A stretch of DNA of 64,000 nucleotides, from assembly GCA_026874595.1 (NCBI GenBank), contig CM049322.1, positions 6,869,900 through 6,933,899 on the forward strand, in the 5' to 3' direction. Shown here one piece after another: positions 24,380 through 35,812 of the stretch. The notes beneath the pieces were generated by a model that was given only the letters and a program-made list of their open reading frames with translations, ran no database searches and was not told where the DNA came from. Source of the DNA: Sipunculus nudus. Its lineage: Eukaryota; Annelida; Sipuncula; Golfingiida; Sipunculidae. Numbering within the stretch: position 1 is the first letter of the stretch; every line of letters begins with the position of its first letter. The translations under genes and the position numbers were made by a program.

Positions 24380-26210
24380 TCAGGGATCCTAATTGCAGAA
24401 GATTTCCCAGCAGCTTTTGATTTTATATATCAAACTTATTTATTTACATTACTTAACAATTTGGATTTGTGGTAAATTTCATCAAAAGGTTGAACACTCT
24501 ACATTATGATATCGAGATATCTATTATAAATAATTGATATTCCACTGAGTATATCAAAGTTGCCACAGGTAAAAGGCAGGGCGATCCGTTGGCACCGTAT
24601 CTTTTCGTATTTGTAATCGAGTTTTTAGTTACAATGACTCGTAATAATAATAGGATCAGCGGTATAAACATTAATGATGTTGAAATTAAGCAAGCGATAT
24701 TTGCTGATGATACCACGTACTTCCTTAGAGATATTTCTTCAATGAAAGAAGTATTTCAAGTGATTGATCAATTCGGAGCCATATCATAGCTGAAGATAAA
24801 TCTGGAAAAATGTGAGGCAGCATTGCTTCGAATATCTTCTATGACTGAATAACTGGATCACATAAATGAATTAATCTAAAGAATAAGGCATTTGAGATAT
24901 TTGGAATCTCATTTACTTACAATAAGTAACTGTCATATGCATTTATTTCGATGGCATTGTAGAAAAAAAGACCCTTTTTAATAATTGGAAACAACGAAAT
25001 ATGACTGTATGACGGAAATACAGTTATGAAATCATTAGGCATATCCAAAATATAGTGGATAGTGGAAAGTCAAAGATTAATGTGTATGATAACATTTATA
25101 AACGCTGGAGATGCCAAATAAACTGCTGAGTAAGCCATACAGTCGGGTAAAGAATATTACGGCAAACAATGATATCAGAAGTATTGGTGAAGATATTCTT
25201 ATTTTCTATAATAAAAAATGCTTGAACGTATTGATATCATATATGTCTGTGCTAATCAAGTAACCAAGAAATAATATTGTACCGACGAGTGAAGAACAAT
25301 ACATTTATGAAGATAGAAGGTAATTCTGTATATTTGAAACAATATGATGCATAACGTGTGAAGTATGCACATGATCTTTATGATACTGAAAAGAACAACT
25401 GGATGAAATGGTACCTCCAGACAGTAATGAATACAAAATGTACTGTTTACATTGGTTTTTCTTTATACATCCTATCCCGCAGAAGTGGTATGATTGTATT
25501 CGTACATATGTGATGCAAGATAACTGTACCCAGATTTCTGAAAATAATAATTGTGTTTCATTTAAAGAGTTAATACAAAATACGAATAGGGTGTCTTTCA
25601 AAAATTTGTACAAACAAATAATTCAGGGTAAAAAGTCTGAGCCTTCAGCCAAAGTTAAATAACAGTCCAGGATAAGATGATTTGATTGGGAACAGGCTGT
25701 TGCAAATATATGTATTCAATTACACTGGATTTGCGTTTTCGTTAATGTCAATTTTACGTTGCTTGTTTAGATGTTGCATAACGTTTAAGTAACAAGGGAT
25801 AAATTATATCTGTGGAAAGTTACTGATAATAAACGATAAATTTACTGTTTTATTGAAGAGGAAACAGTAGAACACTTATTATATCTGAGACATATTTCAA
25901 TAACATTTTATTTGCATATATAAACCTGGGTCAAGGGAGCTAATGTCCGTATGCTAGATCTAAACAAAGAGGTTAATATACATGGGTGTGGGGAACATAA
26001 ACCTGTAATCATATACACGTTATAATTAATTTATAAATATTTCTTCAACAGAAATCGGAATTTTAGGTAAACCCGACGCTGGTAAAGTTTGTGAACTGTG
26101 GGAACACTTCAGAAATGTTAGAAAGAACGACTGCTGAGAAAAAAAAAAACATGACATTTTTTGAATTTACATGAAAAAAAATTGAAAGAGTGTCTTACCG
26201 TGTTAAGGTA
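24380..26210 (+). pseudogene. L1/Tx1-like non-LTR retrotransposon remnant (RT to C-terminus)
   Basis: This is a decayed LINE ORF2. The RT opens with GILIAEDFPAAFDF (from ~24,386), which includes the first catalytic aspartate. It continues with NNLDLW, YSTEYIKVATGKRQGDPLA (24,538-24,594), PYLFVFVIEFL, then IEIKQAIFADDTTYFLRD-type sequence in which the FADD catalytic box is intact (~24,700-24,711). An open frame spans 24,589-24,789. Downstream are scattered C-terminal blocks: IPQKWYDCIRTYV (~25,480), SFKNLYKQIIQGKKSEPSAK (~25,596-25,655), DKLYLWKVTD, EEETVEHLLYLRH (~25,853-25,895) and HKPVIIYTL. The EEETVEHLL segment matches the typical C-terminal region of L1/Tx1-type elements. Stops and frameshifts abound. 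The endonuclease domain is missing, as in 5'-truncated LINE insertions. Confidence 0.88.
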
Positions 26211-26423
26211 TTAATGACTCCTTGATATTATAACTGTGCTGTTAACTCACAATTGTTATATGTATTTTATGTACAAATTCACTTAGGTATGTATATTTGT
26301 TGATTTTTAAAGAGTTTACTGCACTGTGGTAATTTTGGAGATGTTGTTTAAGTTTTTTTTTATATTCACCATATTGTAAATAAAAAAAGTTTTTATATAT
26401 GTATATAAATATATATATGTATG

Positions 26424-26424
<1 letters not shown>

Positions 26425-26463
<39 letters not shown>
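26425..26463. repeat. (AT)n microsatellite with ATGT interruptions
   Basis: A TA dinucleotide run preceded by atgtatgtatgt-type units, lying just beyond the LINE C-terminus. Confidence 0.9.
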
Positions 26464-26470
<7 letters not shown>

Positions 26471-26899
26471 GGTTTCGATGATGACAACAGGTAGAGGAAG
26501 GAAAATATGTGAATTCTTTATTTAGACATCATTGTAAGAAAAAGAGAAAAACAAAAATTAAAAAATCTAAGAAATTAAACCAAATGCAAAATGTTAGTCA
26601 TATTTTAAACATATACATGCATATTAAAAATAACCAAATATCCTATATAATATTTTCTTTAAATTCATTAATTTTGTTAATTCAATTGAACTTAGCCAAT
26701 ACTAGATCATTTGGTTTTGTCCCCGTAATTGGTTGATAGAAAATCAAGTATTAAATGTTTAAACATAAACTTTCCATCCCTCAGCCTAATTATCCATATA
26801 TGTGCCTAAGGTGCTTTACATACAAACAGACATCCATAAAAGTCGTCTTATTTATACCTAACATGCATTAAAATCATGCATTAAACATAAGTTACCTTT
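26464..26899. other. AT-rich spacer
   Basis: No recognisable feature. A 75-codon lysine-rich frame at 26,509-26,736 reflects A-rich composition. Confidence 0.5.
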
Positions 26900-27275
26900 G
26901 TTATATCTCAACTATGTACATCTGCTCGAAGGAACTGCCATATGTATCTCTCTGAAAAGTTATTTAGATCAAGGTAATGAAATAACCAACGCGACATATG
27001 TGCCTCCTGGTTACATGAAATTCTGCTTTAAAAATGTTAAAAAGAAACCTTTGAGCCGCCCAGATCTTACAATTATCCCTTCTAATTAATGTTTAAGCCT
27101 TACGGGTATCAGATAAAGTACCCTATGGAAGAAAGACACCAGAATGATTCGAGACATATTAACTCACCGTAGTTAAACATTAACTCTTATTGCGGTTATT
27201 TAAAGGCTTGCTTGCGCAAACATGTGAACCCGTGGCAAACAAAACATAAAATATATAATCTTATCGGCGTACAGA
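26900..27275 (+). repeat. Dispersed repeat R2, diverged copy c
   Basis: It shares ctctctgaaaag and tagatcaa with copy b, and gtatcagataaag, taacattaactc-like and gtggcaaacaaaa blocks with copies a and b in the same order. It is clearly weaker than the a-b match. Confidence 0.35.
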
Positions 27276-27833
27276 GTTTACCTACATGGCTCTTCTGAAA
27301 GCCACGTAACTGGAGTCCCATGAGAACTAATGGAACAGTCGTAACATGCCGGATTTAAGAATTAAATGATGTAATGTGTATGCAAAGACGAATTTTATTA
27401 GATCTGTTCCCATTTATTTAATATTTTTTAACTCATCGGACTGACAGTCCGTCCTGCCCTTCTATCAGGCTGTCTGTTAACAAGGCAAAAATTGTAACCG
27501 CTGGACCTAGAAACTTTTAACTGAAAACCATACAGGTCCGTAAAAATCTCCTTCTAAATCTGAAATTAGAACACTGAAACCTATTTCATCAGAGCTAGGG
27601 CTTGGATAATTTTGCATGGAAATCATATAATTAAAAAAAGAATGAATAAAAAAATATAAAATTGAGTGAATCTTTAAAATTAAACCTATGAGAGAGACAT
27701 AGGTAGAGAAAGGGAGTGAGCGTGCTCGACACAGATTATGGATAGATATGAGTTAAACGATATAAATCATTCATTCTGACTACATCTGAGTAAAATAATT
27801 CTGGCATTATGGTAACGAAATCCGTACTGCATT
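27276..27833. other. AT-rich spacer
   Basis: Nothing recognised. Confidence 0.5.
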
Positions 27834-28015
27834 CATGTAGCCTAGTCTCTTGCAAAATGCGTAATTGTGATACTGATAAAAAAAACGTACTGAACGCATG
27901 TAACCTAGTCTCTAGCAAGCTGGATACTTGAGGTAATGATACTGAACCTCTTTAGGCACCCATGTAGCCTTATCTCTAGCAAGCTGCATACTTGAAGTAA
28001 TGATTACTAGAAAAA
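27834..28015 (+). repeat. Short tandem repeat, ~63-bp unit, three copies
   Basis: Copies begin with catgta(g/a)cct at 27,834, 27,897 and 27,961. Each contains agtctctwgcaa-like sequence followed by cttgargtaatgatact or a diverged equivalent. The second and third copies are closest. Confidence 0.85.
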
Positions 28016-28679
28016 CACCCAGAGAGGGCAGACCGCTGCAAAATCAGCTCATTAGCCTTTTATGGAACTGCCAGGAAGGCAGCATTCTTCTTTTAAAATA
28101 TTCCTGGGTCAAAAATTTTCCGTAACAAATAAATTTTTCTACTATCATTGACGAGCATTCCGGAAGATTTCGCTAGGATTTCTTTATTGTACAAAATGCG
28201 GGATGCGGAAAGCGTTTAACATCTGAACACGCTTTGAGAAATGAAGAAGGTGAGGTTCCTCTTGCGCCGATCGGGCATGCGGAACGCTTAAATATCCGAA
28301 AAAAAATTATCGCTACATGTAGCAAATTTTTAAGTTTGCGGATGTTATCAAGGGGCAACACGTAGAAAAAATGCATTCCGCCGTGCAGGTTCGTATGTTA
28401 TCTCACAACATACACTCCATATTCCGTAGATAAAGAATTCTACACGATATTACTGAAAAAAACAAGCCCTCGAAACTTGCCATATTCGAGTCTTTGGCCC
28501 CATATCCCGTGGGGTTCGGGGTTCGGGGGAGCTTTCTTATTAACACAGGGCCAAGCACTAAAAAAACTAGACGACAACAGGTCGAGCGCTTGCCGGGAAT
28601 GATGTGGAAACAAAAAGTAAACGGGCAATGAAGAAGTGGAATAAAGCAGTCTGACAAACAATGGTCCAGCATTAATATA
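28016..28679. other. Less AT-rich spacer before the satellite
   Basis: Minus-strand open frames at 28,403-28,672 (89 codons) and 28,173-28,376 (67 codons) run consecutively and could be one longer broken frame, but no family motif is visible. A ggggttcggggttcggggga stretch sits at ~28,510-28,531. Confidence 0.35.
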
Positions 28680-30180
28680 TTTAAGTGGTTCGACTGCAGC
28701 GCCCCCTAGCCACCATACCCAGAAAATGAAAAAAATGACTATCTAGATATTAATTGTAAGACATTAGATATACCAGTTTCAAAAGGATTCATGCAAAATG
28801 TAGCTTGTAGATTGTTATTTGTAAGATGCAAGCACCTGGAAGTGGGGCAAATTAAGGACAACTGACTTACAGACAGACATACTGACAAGGTGCCACGCGG
28901 TTGAGACAAGATGACTTAACCAGAATATGGAGAAGACCCAGGGGAAGTAAATCAGCTATAATTTATGAAATAAAATGTTTAGTTTTCGAGATGTGGCGAA
29001 AAAAATTATATGGTGAAATGGTTGGACTGCAGTACCACCAATTTACGGAAATGTCCCAGGGGAAGAAAATTTGCTATAATTTATGTAATAAATTCGTTGA
29101 CTGCAGCGCACCCTAGCGTCCAGAACCAGAAAATGAAGAATCTGTTTCGAGATATTAGTGCAAGACATAACACGTACCAGTTTCAAAAGGATTCGTTCCA
29201 AACTGTGGCCGGAAGAATCGTACATGTAAGACACAAGCTCTAGCAAGCAGCGCCTGATAAACATATAGACATACTATCAAAGAACCACAAGAATGAGACC
29301 ACATGACTTAATCAGGTTATGAGGAATGCCAAGAGAAAGAAAATAAGCTATAGTTTCTGTGATTGAGAATTATATTTATGGAGATATGGATAAAAATGAT
29401 ATGTTGGGGAGGGTCATGTGCAGCGCCTCCTAGCAGCCATATTCGGAACATGAAAAATTAGTTTAAAGAAATTAGTGAAGGACATTACAAGTACCAGTTA
29501 CAATAGGATTCCTTCCAAACTGTGGCCTGTAGAATGCTATATAGGCGAAGAACCAGCAAGCAGGCGAATTCGAGGACAATTGACAAACAGACAGACACAG
29601 TGACAAAGTGACACAATCTTTAGACCAGATGACTTTTTCAGGTTATGTAGAAGACCCTGAGGAATAAACGAAGCTATAGTGTCTGTAACTGAGGTTTATA
29701 GTTTTGGAGATATGTCCCATAAATGATATGTTCGGGAGGTTCAAGTGCAGCGCCCCCTAAGAGACATATTCGAAAAATGAAAAAATAGTTTCGAGATATT
29801 ACTGTAAGGCATAAGATGTAATAGTTCCAAAAGGATTCTTTCAAAACTATGGCATGTAGACTGCTATTTGTGAGACGCAAGATCAAGCAGGCGTATTTGA
29901 GGACAACTGAAAAACAGACAGACACAGGATGAGACAAGACAAATTAACCAGATTATGGAAAATACTCAGAGGAAGAAAATAAGCTATAGTATATGTAATT
30001 GAGGTTTATACTTTTAGAGATATGGCTAAAACATTATATGTTGAGGTTGGTAGAACCTGGCGCCGGCTGGTGGCCGTATTAAAAACTGAAAAAAGAAATT
30101 TTGAGATATTCATTTAGGACTTACAACGTGACAGTTTCAAAACGATTCCTATAAAACTGTGGCCTATAGGGCAAGATGAA
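28680..30180 (+). repeat. Tandem satellite, ~320-bp unit, about five diverged copies
   Basis: The anchor gcagcgccccctag, or a close variant, occurs at 28,696, 29,103, 29,420, 29,747 and (diverged, ggcgccggctggtggcc) ~30,058. The spacings are 407, 317, 327 and ~311. Each unit also carries a gaaaatgaaaaa block, tttcgagatatta, accagtttcaaaaggattc, aaactgtggcc, cagacagacagac and gaagaaaataagctatag in fixed order. The first interval is longer because of an extra partial unit around 29,028. Copies are clearly diverged, so the array is old. No coding function. The minus-strand frame 29,937-29,674 lies within one unit and is not considered a gene. Confidence 0.92.
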
Positions 30181-30400
30181 TGAAATATCGAAATATCTCG
30201 TTTGACGAGATATTGTACGAGATATTGCTAGATTAAAAAAGGTAGTAAGGGTAGTCAAGGTAGTAAATTTATAACGATTAGATAAACTTTACTGCACAAT
30301 ATAACCATGTGTTTCTTTCAGTGTAATTTATAACATCGCAGTAATAAGGAATAGTTTTATAAGTCATATTTAGATCAAATTGCAAGAATTTAATGTTGAG
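30181..30400. other. Spacer after the satellite
   Basis: It contains a short palindromic patch around atatctcgtttgacgagata (~30,190-30,209) and is otherwise AT-rich. Confidence 0.5.
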
Positions 30401-30711
30401 TTGAACAGTTTCTGCGGCTACTCCTTGATAATAAAGGTGCCCCAGAGTCCAGAATAGTGCCAGTTCTAGTGATCATTTACGGTTACTCCTAACCAGGCAA
30501 AACAGTATAAAAGAGGTATAAAAGTGTTCTTTTGAGTCAGACAAAGGTTTTGTCGGTTGCTGCACGATGAGATGCCGGGGAGGGGGGGGGGGGGGTAAAG
30601 CGGAGCTACCCCGGTATCACACGTCGCCTAGGGCATGGACCTCCAGGATTCGAAATAAATAAGAAGTTCAATCGCAACAGTTCTATTCGTTTGTTACCAG
30701 CCAGTCAACGG

Positions 30712-30712
<1 letters not shown>
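30401..30712 (+). promoter_or_regulatory. Possible LTR or RNA polymerase II promoter fragment
   Basis: Two TATA-box-like tataaaag motifs lie 12 bases apart (30,506-30,513 and 30,518-30,525). They are followed by gagtcagac, a 14-base G run (30,582-30,595) and aataaataag (30,653-30,662), a polyadenylation-like signal. This order resembles a solo LTR of a gypsy-type element, but no terminal TG...CA pair, target duplication or second copy was found in the window. Confidence 0.25.
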
Positions 30713-30767
<55 letters not shown>

Positions 30768-30780
30768 GTATATATATATT
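30713..30780. repeat. (AT)n microsatellite with TGTA interruptions
   Basis: A TA dinucleotide run with occasional tgta interruptions, ending in tttgtgtgt. Confidence 0.92.
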
Positions 30781-32702
30781 TGTGTGTATAGGGTCAACTT
30801 ACGGTTTGTTTACTAAGTTCCCCCTTGCATATTTCCACTCTATCATGTCAGTGGTCCTCCTTCGTCTTGCCTTGTTTAAATTTTGCCTGACAATAAAGCA
30901 GTTATATCGTATTTGGGACGACGTTCCGCTATTACCGTTGACCTTGGCAGTACCCACTGCAAACACATTATGTCATACAGTACGTGAGTAATATTATTCT
31001 AGTTTCAACCACCCTTAAATTGTGTATTTAAAACATTTTCTCCAGTGATTATATGCTTTAACGTAACTCTTTACATTGTATCCGTATCGTACACTAGCGT
31101 AAAACGTAGGTCTTTGTCCTCGTATTTCTAGAGTATAAAACGTAACTGTTTACTTCATATACCTCTCAGTATTGTTCTCGTGTATAAAATACGTCTCTAT
31201 AAAATATTTAAAAATATGATTTCACGCTTAAGTTTGATTCCCGGCAAAAAAAATTGTTTTTTTATTTATTGAGGTCGGAGGTCACAAGGGGTCGGAGGTC
31301 TTAGTTATATTGATGTGATAACTCGGAATTTAATGGGTTTTGCTGACGTTCAGAATCCCATTCAATAACTCCCCTGGATTCCACTGTTTGTTTGAGATAT
31401 TTTATTGAATATGCACATATCTTATGGTACAGACATCAATGGGATTAAGTGCAAGCTACTTAAAGCTTATCTTGACTCTCTCCCTAATATTTCTAGTATA
31501 AAATATAAAATATAAAATATAAAACGATGGCAGTATTCAGTGTTATGGTAGGGGTTGTGTTTGGTAGTGGATGTTTGGTAAGTGGAAGTGTTATAGTTGT
31601 ATGTCTGTGTTTTGGAGGTGTTGTGGGAGATTTTTATGTTTTAAACCGGTTTGTGTTTTCTATGTATGAACATACAGATGTAAAGATCTCTTCATTTCTG
31701 GTGTTGTTTGCATATGCGCTACCATAAAGGAGTTCTTCTACAGATATATCTTGGGGGAGATATTTATTTCTAGAGTTGACATGGAGTTGGCATTGCAGCA
31801 GATAATGGATTCCACTGTCTGCAAAACACGTGCGTATCATGCGCTCCTGCGGTGCACTTGTAAACGAATATCCAACGGATACCTCAAGTAGGGGCTTCCG
31901 AAGCGGAGAGAAACCCTATCGGAAGAAAGTGTACGTTGATCACTGAGTTGCTTGGAAGGCAATAACACGTGATCTGTTACTGTTATCTGTTATTGGATTG
32001 GTGAGTTTAATTTCACCTGCATTCAAATGTTTAAACACTGCACCACGTACGTCTATACACTTCGATATTCGATAATGTATTTGATTCTACTCCAGTACAC
32101 ACTGGACTCGTGGCGAAACGCTGGACCGAGTGATCTTCCATTAGGTACGTGTACTGTATCCGAGCAGATCATTTATAAAAGATATACACGCAGGCTGACG
32201 ATACAAATCCAAGACTACTTAGCGTAAAGGTTAGTCGACATGTTATGCTAGTAACGCCTGTGCACTGTGACGGAAACAATAAAGACCCGATCGAATTCTG
32301 ATGCTTTTTGAGATAGAGTAAATATACATGGTTGGATCTTTTGATTTAACACTATCTTCATCACTTATTATCACTGAATGACGTGTGTATTGAGTATCAT
32401 ATTAGGCATTATTTGACATTACCTAGCAGGTTTGATATTTATCAATCGCATATTCATAAGGTATAACTCAACTGATTGCGTGTCTTAATAAATGAACAGA
32501 AACAGATAATAGCTAAATTAAATTCGTTTCTCCTTTATTTTGTACATCAATTCATGGGAAAATATATGTTCATTCAGGTATTAAGATCGACACCCCGCCT
32601 GCGTGTTACTTATATTCATATATAGTAGTATAGTAATTAATTGGTATTCCAGTAATCCAAGAATAAAAGAAAAAGAAAAATAAACAGCTCACATATGAAA
32701 CG
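30781..32702. other. Non-coding stretch
   Basis: No gene recognised. A run of four aaaatat-type units lies at ~31,497-31,525. An aataaagca signal occurs at ~30,892. A plus-strand 66-codon frame at 31,527-31,727 starts just after the A/T run but has no recognisable motif. A less AT-rich patch at 31,800-32,230 is also unassigned. Confidence 0.4.
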
Positions 32703-33017
32703 GGATTCTTAGAACTCGAAGCCGGGAGATCGTGAGTTCGAATCTAAGCCGAGGGTGTTAGATTTTTCACGGTCGGCCCCACCCAGGGATGGCGCTCTGC
32801 AGGCTCAATGGGAAGGCCGTGTATGCGCCACAAACATGAGTGCCTTTCGGCGGTTCTTCGGTGGTATGACACACCATGATGGGAACGATTACACTACCAG
32901 GGCCCACAGGTGAAATGGTCACCTGGCCTGGTTGATACCGGGATATAAAATGAACGTGTGATATTGCCCTGGCATGTTAAATTCAACGTAAAATAAAATA
33001 AAAATAAAATAAAATTC
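32703..33017 (+). mobile_element. tRNA-derived SINE, copy 2
   Basis: This second member of the family at 3,399-3,712 has the box-B sequence in its better-preserved form, gagttcgaatc (32,733-32,743). The shared blocks gccgggagatcgtgagtt, ggcgctctgcaggct, aatgggaaggcc, cggtggtatgac, cgattacac, agggccca and ggatataaaatga follow in order. The 5' head is truncated or diverged, so box A is not evident. The 3' end is an aaaat-repeat tail (~32,990-33,014), typical of retroposed SINEs. Confidence 0.88.
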
Positions 33018-33639
33018 AAATTAGCAGGTGCATTGGTCCTGACGTGACATAAGTGAAAATTGACGGCAATTTTCTGTTAACCTTTAGCTCCTTTTAATAT
33101 ATTTTTACGTGTGTTCGTAATTGTTAGACACTTAAGTATTATGCTTTGTGTATGATTAGCTTATCAACGTACATGATATCGTAAGGTAGCGTTCCCAAAA
33201 GTTAACAGCACATCAAGGTAGCATTCAAGAGGCATTAAGGAAAAATGAGAGAACCCAAGAAAATAAACCTTCATAGATCCTTTGGTTATTTCCAGTGATA
33301 TGTCAAACATAAAAGTTGGTATAATATGCTTCACCTTTCAAAACTAACCAATTTGGAGTTTTCTAATATTAAGATAAAATATAATGTTTGTTGACATTGG
33401 CCAATTAGGGTCTGAACACCTGGAGAACATGCAAAGGTGTAGTTACGGAAGAATTCCATATCATGTGACTACTTTATACATTATTTTTACCCCTATTCAC
33501 ATTTTTGTCTTGGGAATAGTCGACTGGCATAGTGTATGCAGTAATATATACATCGGATGACATTACCTAAAAGTCAAGTGGTAGGCACCCAGCGAAGAGA
33601 ACATAAATCTTTCAATTAGTTTGGATTCGTTAAGTATAG
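33018..33639. other. AT-rich spacer
   Basis: Nothing recognised. The right part could hold unreadable copia gag sequence. Confidence 0.45.
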
Positions 33640-35812
33640 AAGATAATAGACTTTGAAGTTGAAACAGCTGAAGTTAAAATCTACTGAAATTTCATTGGCA
33701 GTTCGGTTATTCACCTGAACAAAAAAAAATCAATCTTCTCAAGGATGCTTCAGTATGGAAACAAAGGTACAAAGACAATATGAACTGAATATTTTCCAAA
33801 TGTAGAGAATCAGGATTATGTCGCTATAAATATAAAGTTGTGAATTCAACAGTTTCATTGCAATTGGCACAGGACTTCCATGAGAAAGTAGCCATGGATT
33901 TGAAAAAAAGTAGAATGACAGATTGATATTACAGATAGTTGATTTGTGGTCAAGGTTTACGATATCTGTATTAATTCCCCCGGAAACGGCCTGCTGATGT
34001 TTTATATGCCATGCTCAATGAATGGTGTAGCCGATTTGGATTTATGAAGTCAGTTTTAACTGACAAAAGTGGGAATTTTGTGAATGAAGAATTTCTTGAA
34101 ATGAAGTCACTGCTGAACGTTGAGTTGTTATCAACAGCTGCTGAGTCGCCATTTCAAAATAGAATATGTGAAAGGGATCATCAAATAGTAGACTCCATCT
34201 TTAAAAAAAGTACAAGATTTCCCAAGGACTCTAGTCAATATACTCCTGAAATGGGCATGCATGGCGAAAATTTCCATGCAAATGGTTAAAGGATTCAGTC
34301 CTTATTAACTGGTTATGGACAGGAATACTCGGTTGCCTTGTATTAATTCTCCCACTCCCTCATATATAGAAACCCGATAGAAATAATTTATATGCTGCGA
34401 GGACAGCATTCACAGAAAGTGAAGCGTGCGTCAGAATTAAAAAAAGCTCTTAGGCACAGGATATGGACTAGCAAACAAGTTTCCAGCCTTAGGACAAAGT
34501 GTATTATAAAATGGGTAACCAAGAACATTCGCTTGGACGTTTTAAAATAGTTTTTTATGACGGCAGAGTGGTAAGTGTTCGTCATGATGCTGCATGGGTC
34601 AAAGTATCACTGAGTAACCGCTTAGTCAAATCATTTTTTTACGATATCGTCAGATGTCAATTTCATCCAAGGACACTTGTATGGAAAATGACACTACTTT
34701 GGTTGAGAAAGGAACTAATTTGACGCCTGCTTCTGACCAAACAGCTTCTCTAGAGTGGCAAGATATGATTGGTCAACCAGTCGAAAATGACATTAATGAA
34801 AACTGGAAAGACGAAATTGAATCTTCATCTCCAGTTGAATATGCACAACAAGATAATGTGAGTGAGCTTCAGTTAATGTTCGGCGTCGGTCTCTCAAGCT
34901 TCTAAACAAAGAACATTGATGGCAAGTTTACTGCCCAGAGCCAAATGTCCCCTATAACATATTCATGAGTGATGATCCACGTTAATTGCATAATACTCCT
35001 GAATGTATGGAAGCAAAGGAAGACCAATTAAAAAAGTTAACCATGTTTGCGGTCTATGAGGAGGTACCTGATGAAGGGCAATGGTGTAGTGACACTAGAC
35101 GGGTTGATACATACAAAGGGAACGGAATCAAGGCGAGAATAGTAGCCCGAGGTTTTCAAGAACAACAGTATATACCTGCTGATCCTGAATACTCCCTGGT
35201 ACCTGCTGAATTTGATCAATGTGTAATAAAACCACTTAATTGCCGGAAAGACAAAAAAAAAGCTTATTTTCAGTATGTAGGATTGAAAGCATTACAGGAT
35301 GTACAAGCGATTACAGTGAGCATGAATAGATATGTAAACAAAAAGATGTCAGACATCATCGTTAAACCTGGGCATCGAAATCGAGAGCTAAGTGATATTG
35401 AACAAACAGAATATAGGGCGATTGTTGGACGCTAGGATGGGGTGGATCAGGGTGCAAGACTATATACATTTTATGATGTGATTGATCTCAGCACATAATT
35501 CAAACAGACGGATGTTAAAACCTCAAATAATGAAAAGAAAATATTTCTGGGTCTTAGTGAATATGATTCAGTAATATAATTCCCCAACTTGACTGGTAAC
35601 ATGCATCTCAGTGTATTCAGTGACACTGCTTTTGGGAATTTGTCTGATGGAATAAGTAGCACCATCGGAATCATTCTTCTGTTGGCTGATGAGTTTTGGA
35701 AATGTTTGTCCCCTCTTTCGACGAGCCAACAAAATCAGAATGGTCGTAAAATCAAACTTAGTGTCGAGACCCTTACTTTACAGGAAGCAGTTGAAACAGT
35801 TGATCCTATTTT
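33640..35812 (+). pseudogene. Ty1/copia pol remnant (integrase, RT, RNase H)
   Basis: Domains appear in the copia order with integrase before reverse transcriptase. The pre-integrase zinc region is degraded. Integrase then reads VAMDLKKSR (~33,891) and, in an open frame from 34,011, FMKSVLTDKSGNFVNEEFLE (second catalytic aspartate) and AAESPFQNRICERDHQIV (catalytic glutamate in the ER segment). After integrase come AARTAFTESEACVRIKKAL (~34,397) and GRVVSVRHDAAWVKV (~34,564). The RT part is open at 34,986-35,435 with FAVYEEVPDEGQW and IKARIVARGFQEQ, but the central RT with the YVDD box is missing. DIEQTEYRAIVGR follows directly. RNase H reads LSVFSDTAFGNLSDGISS (~35,606-35,659), then SVETLTLQEAVETV. 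The match stops near 35,812, where DIRS sequence begins. Multiple stops and frameshifts, no LTRs found. Confidence 0.9.

Noticed and set aside
28680-30180. CRISPR-like array
   Set aside because: The units are ~320 bp with diverged copies throughout and no short identical repeats separated by unique spacers. It is a satellite.
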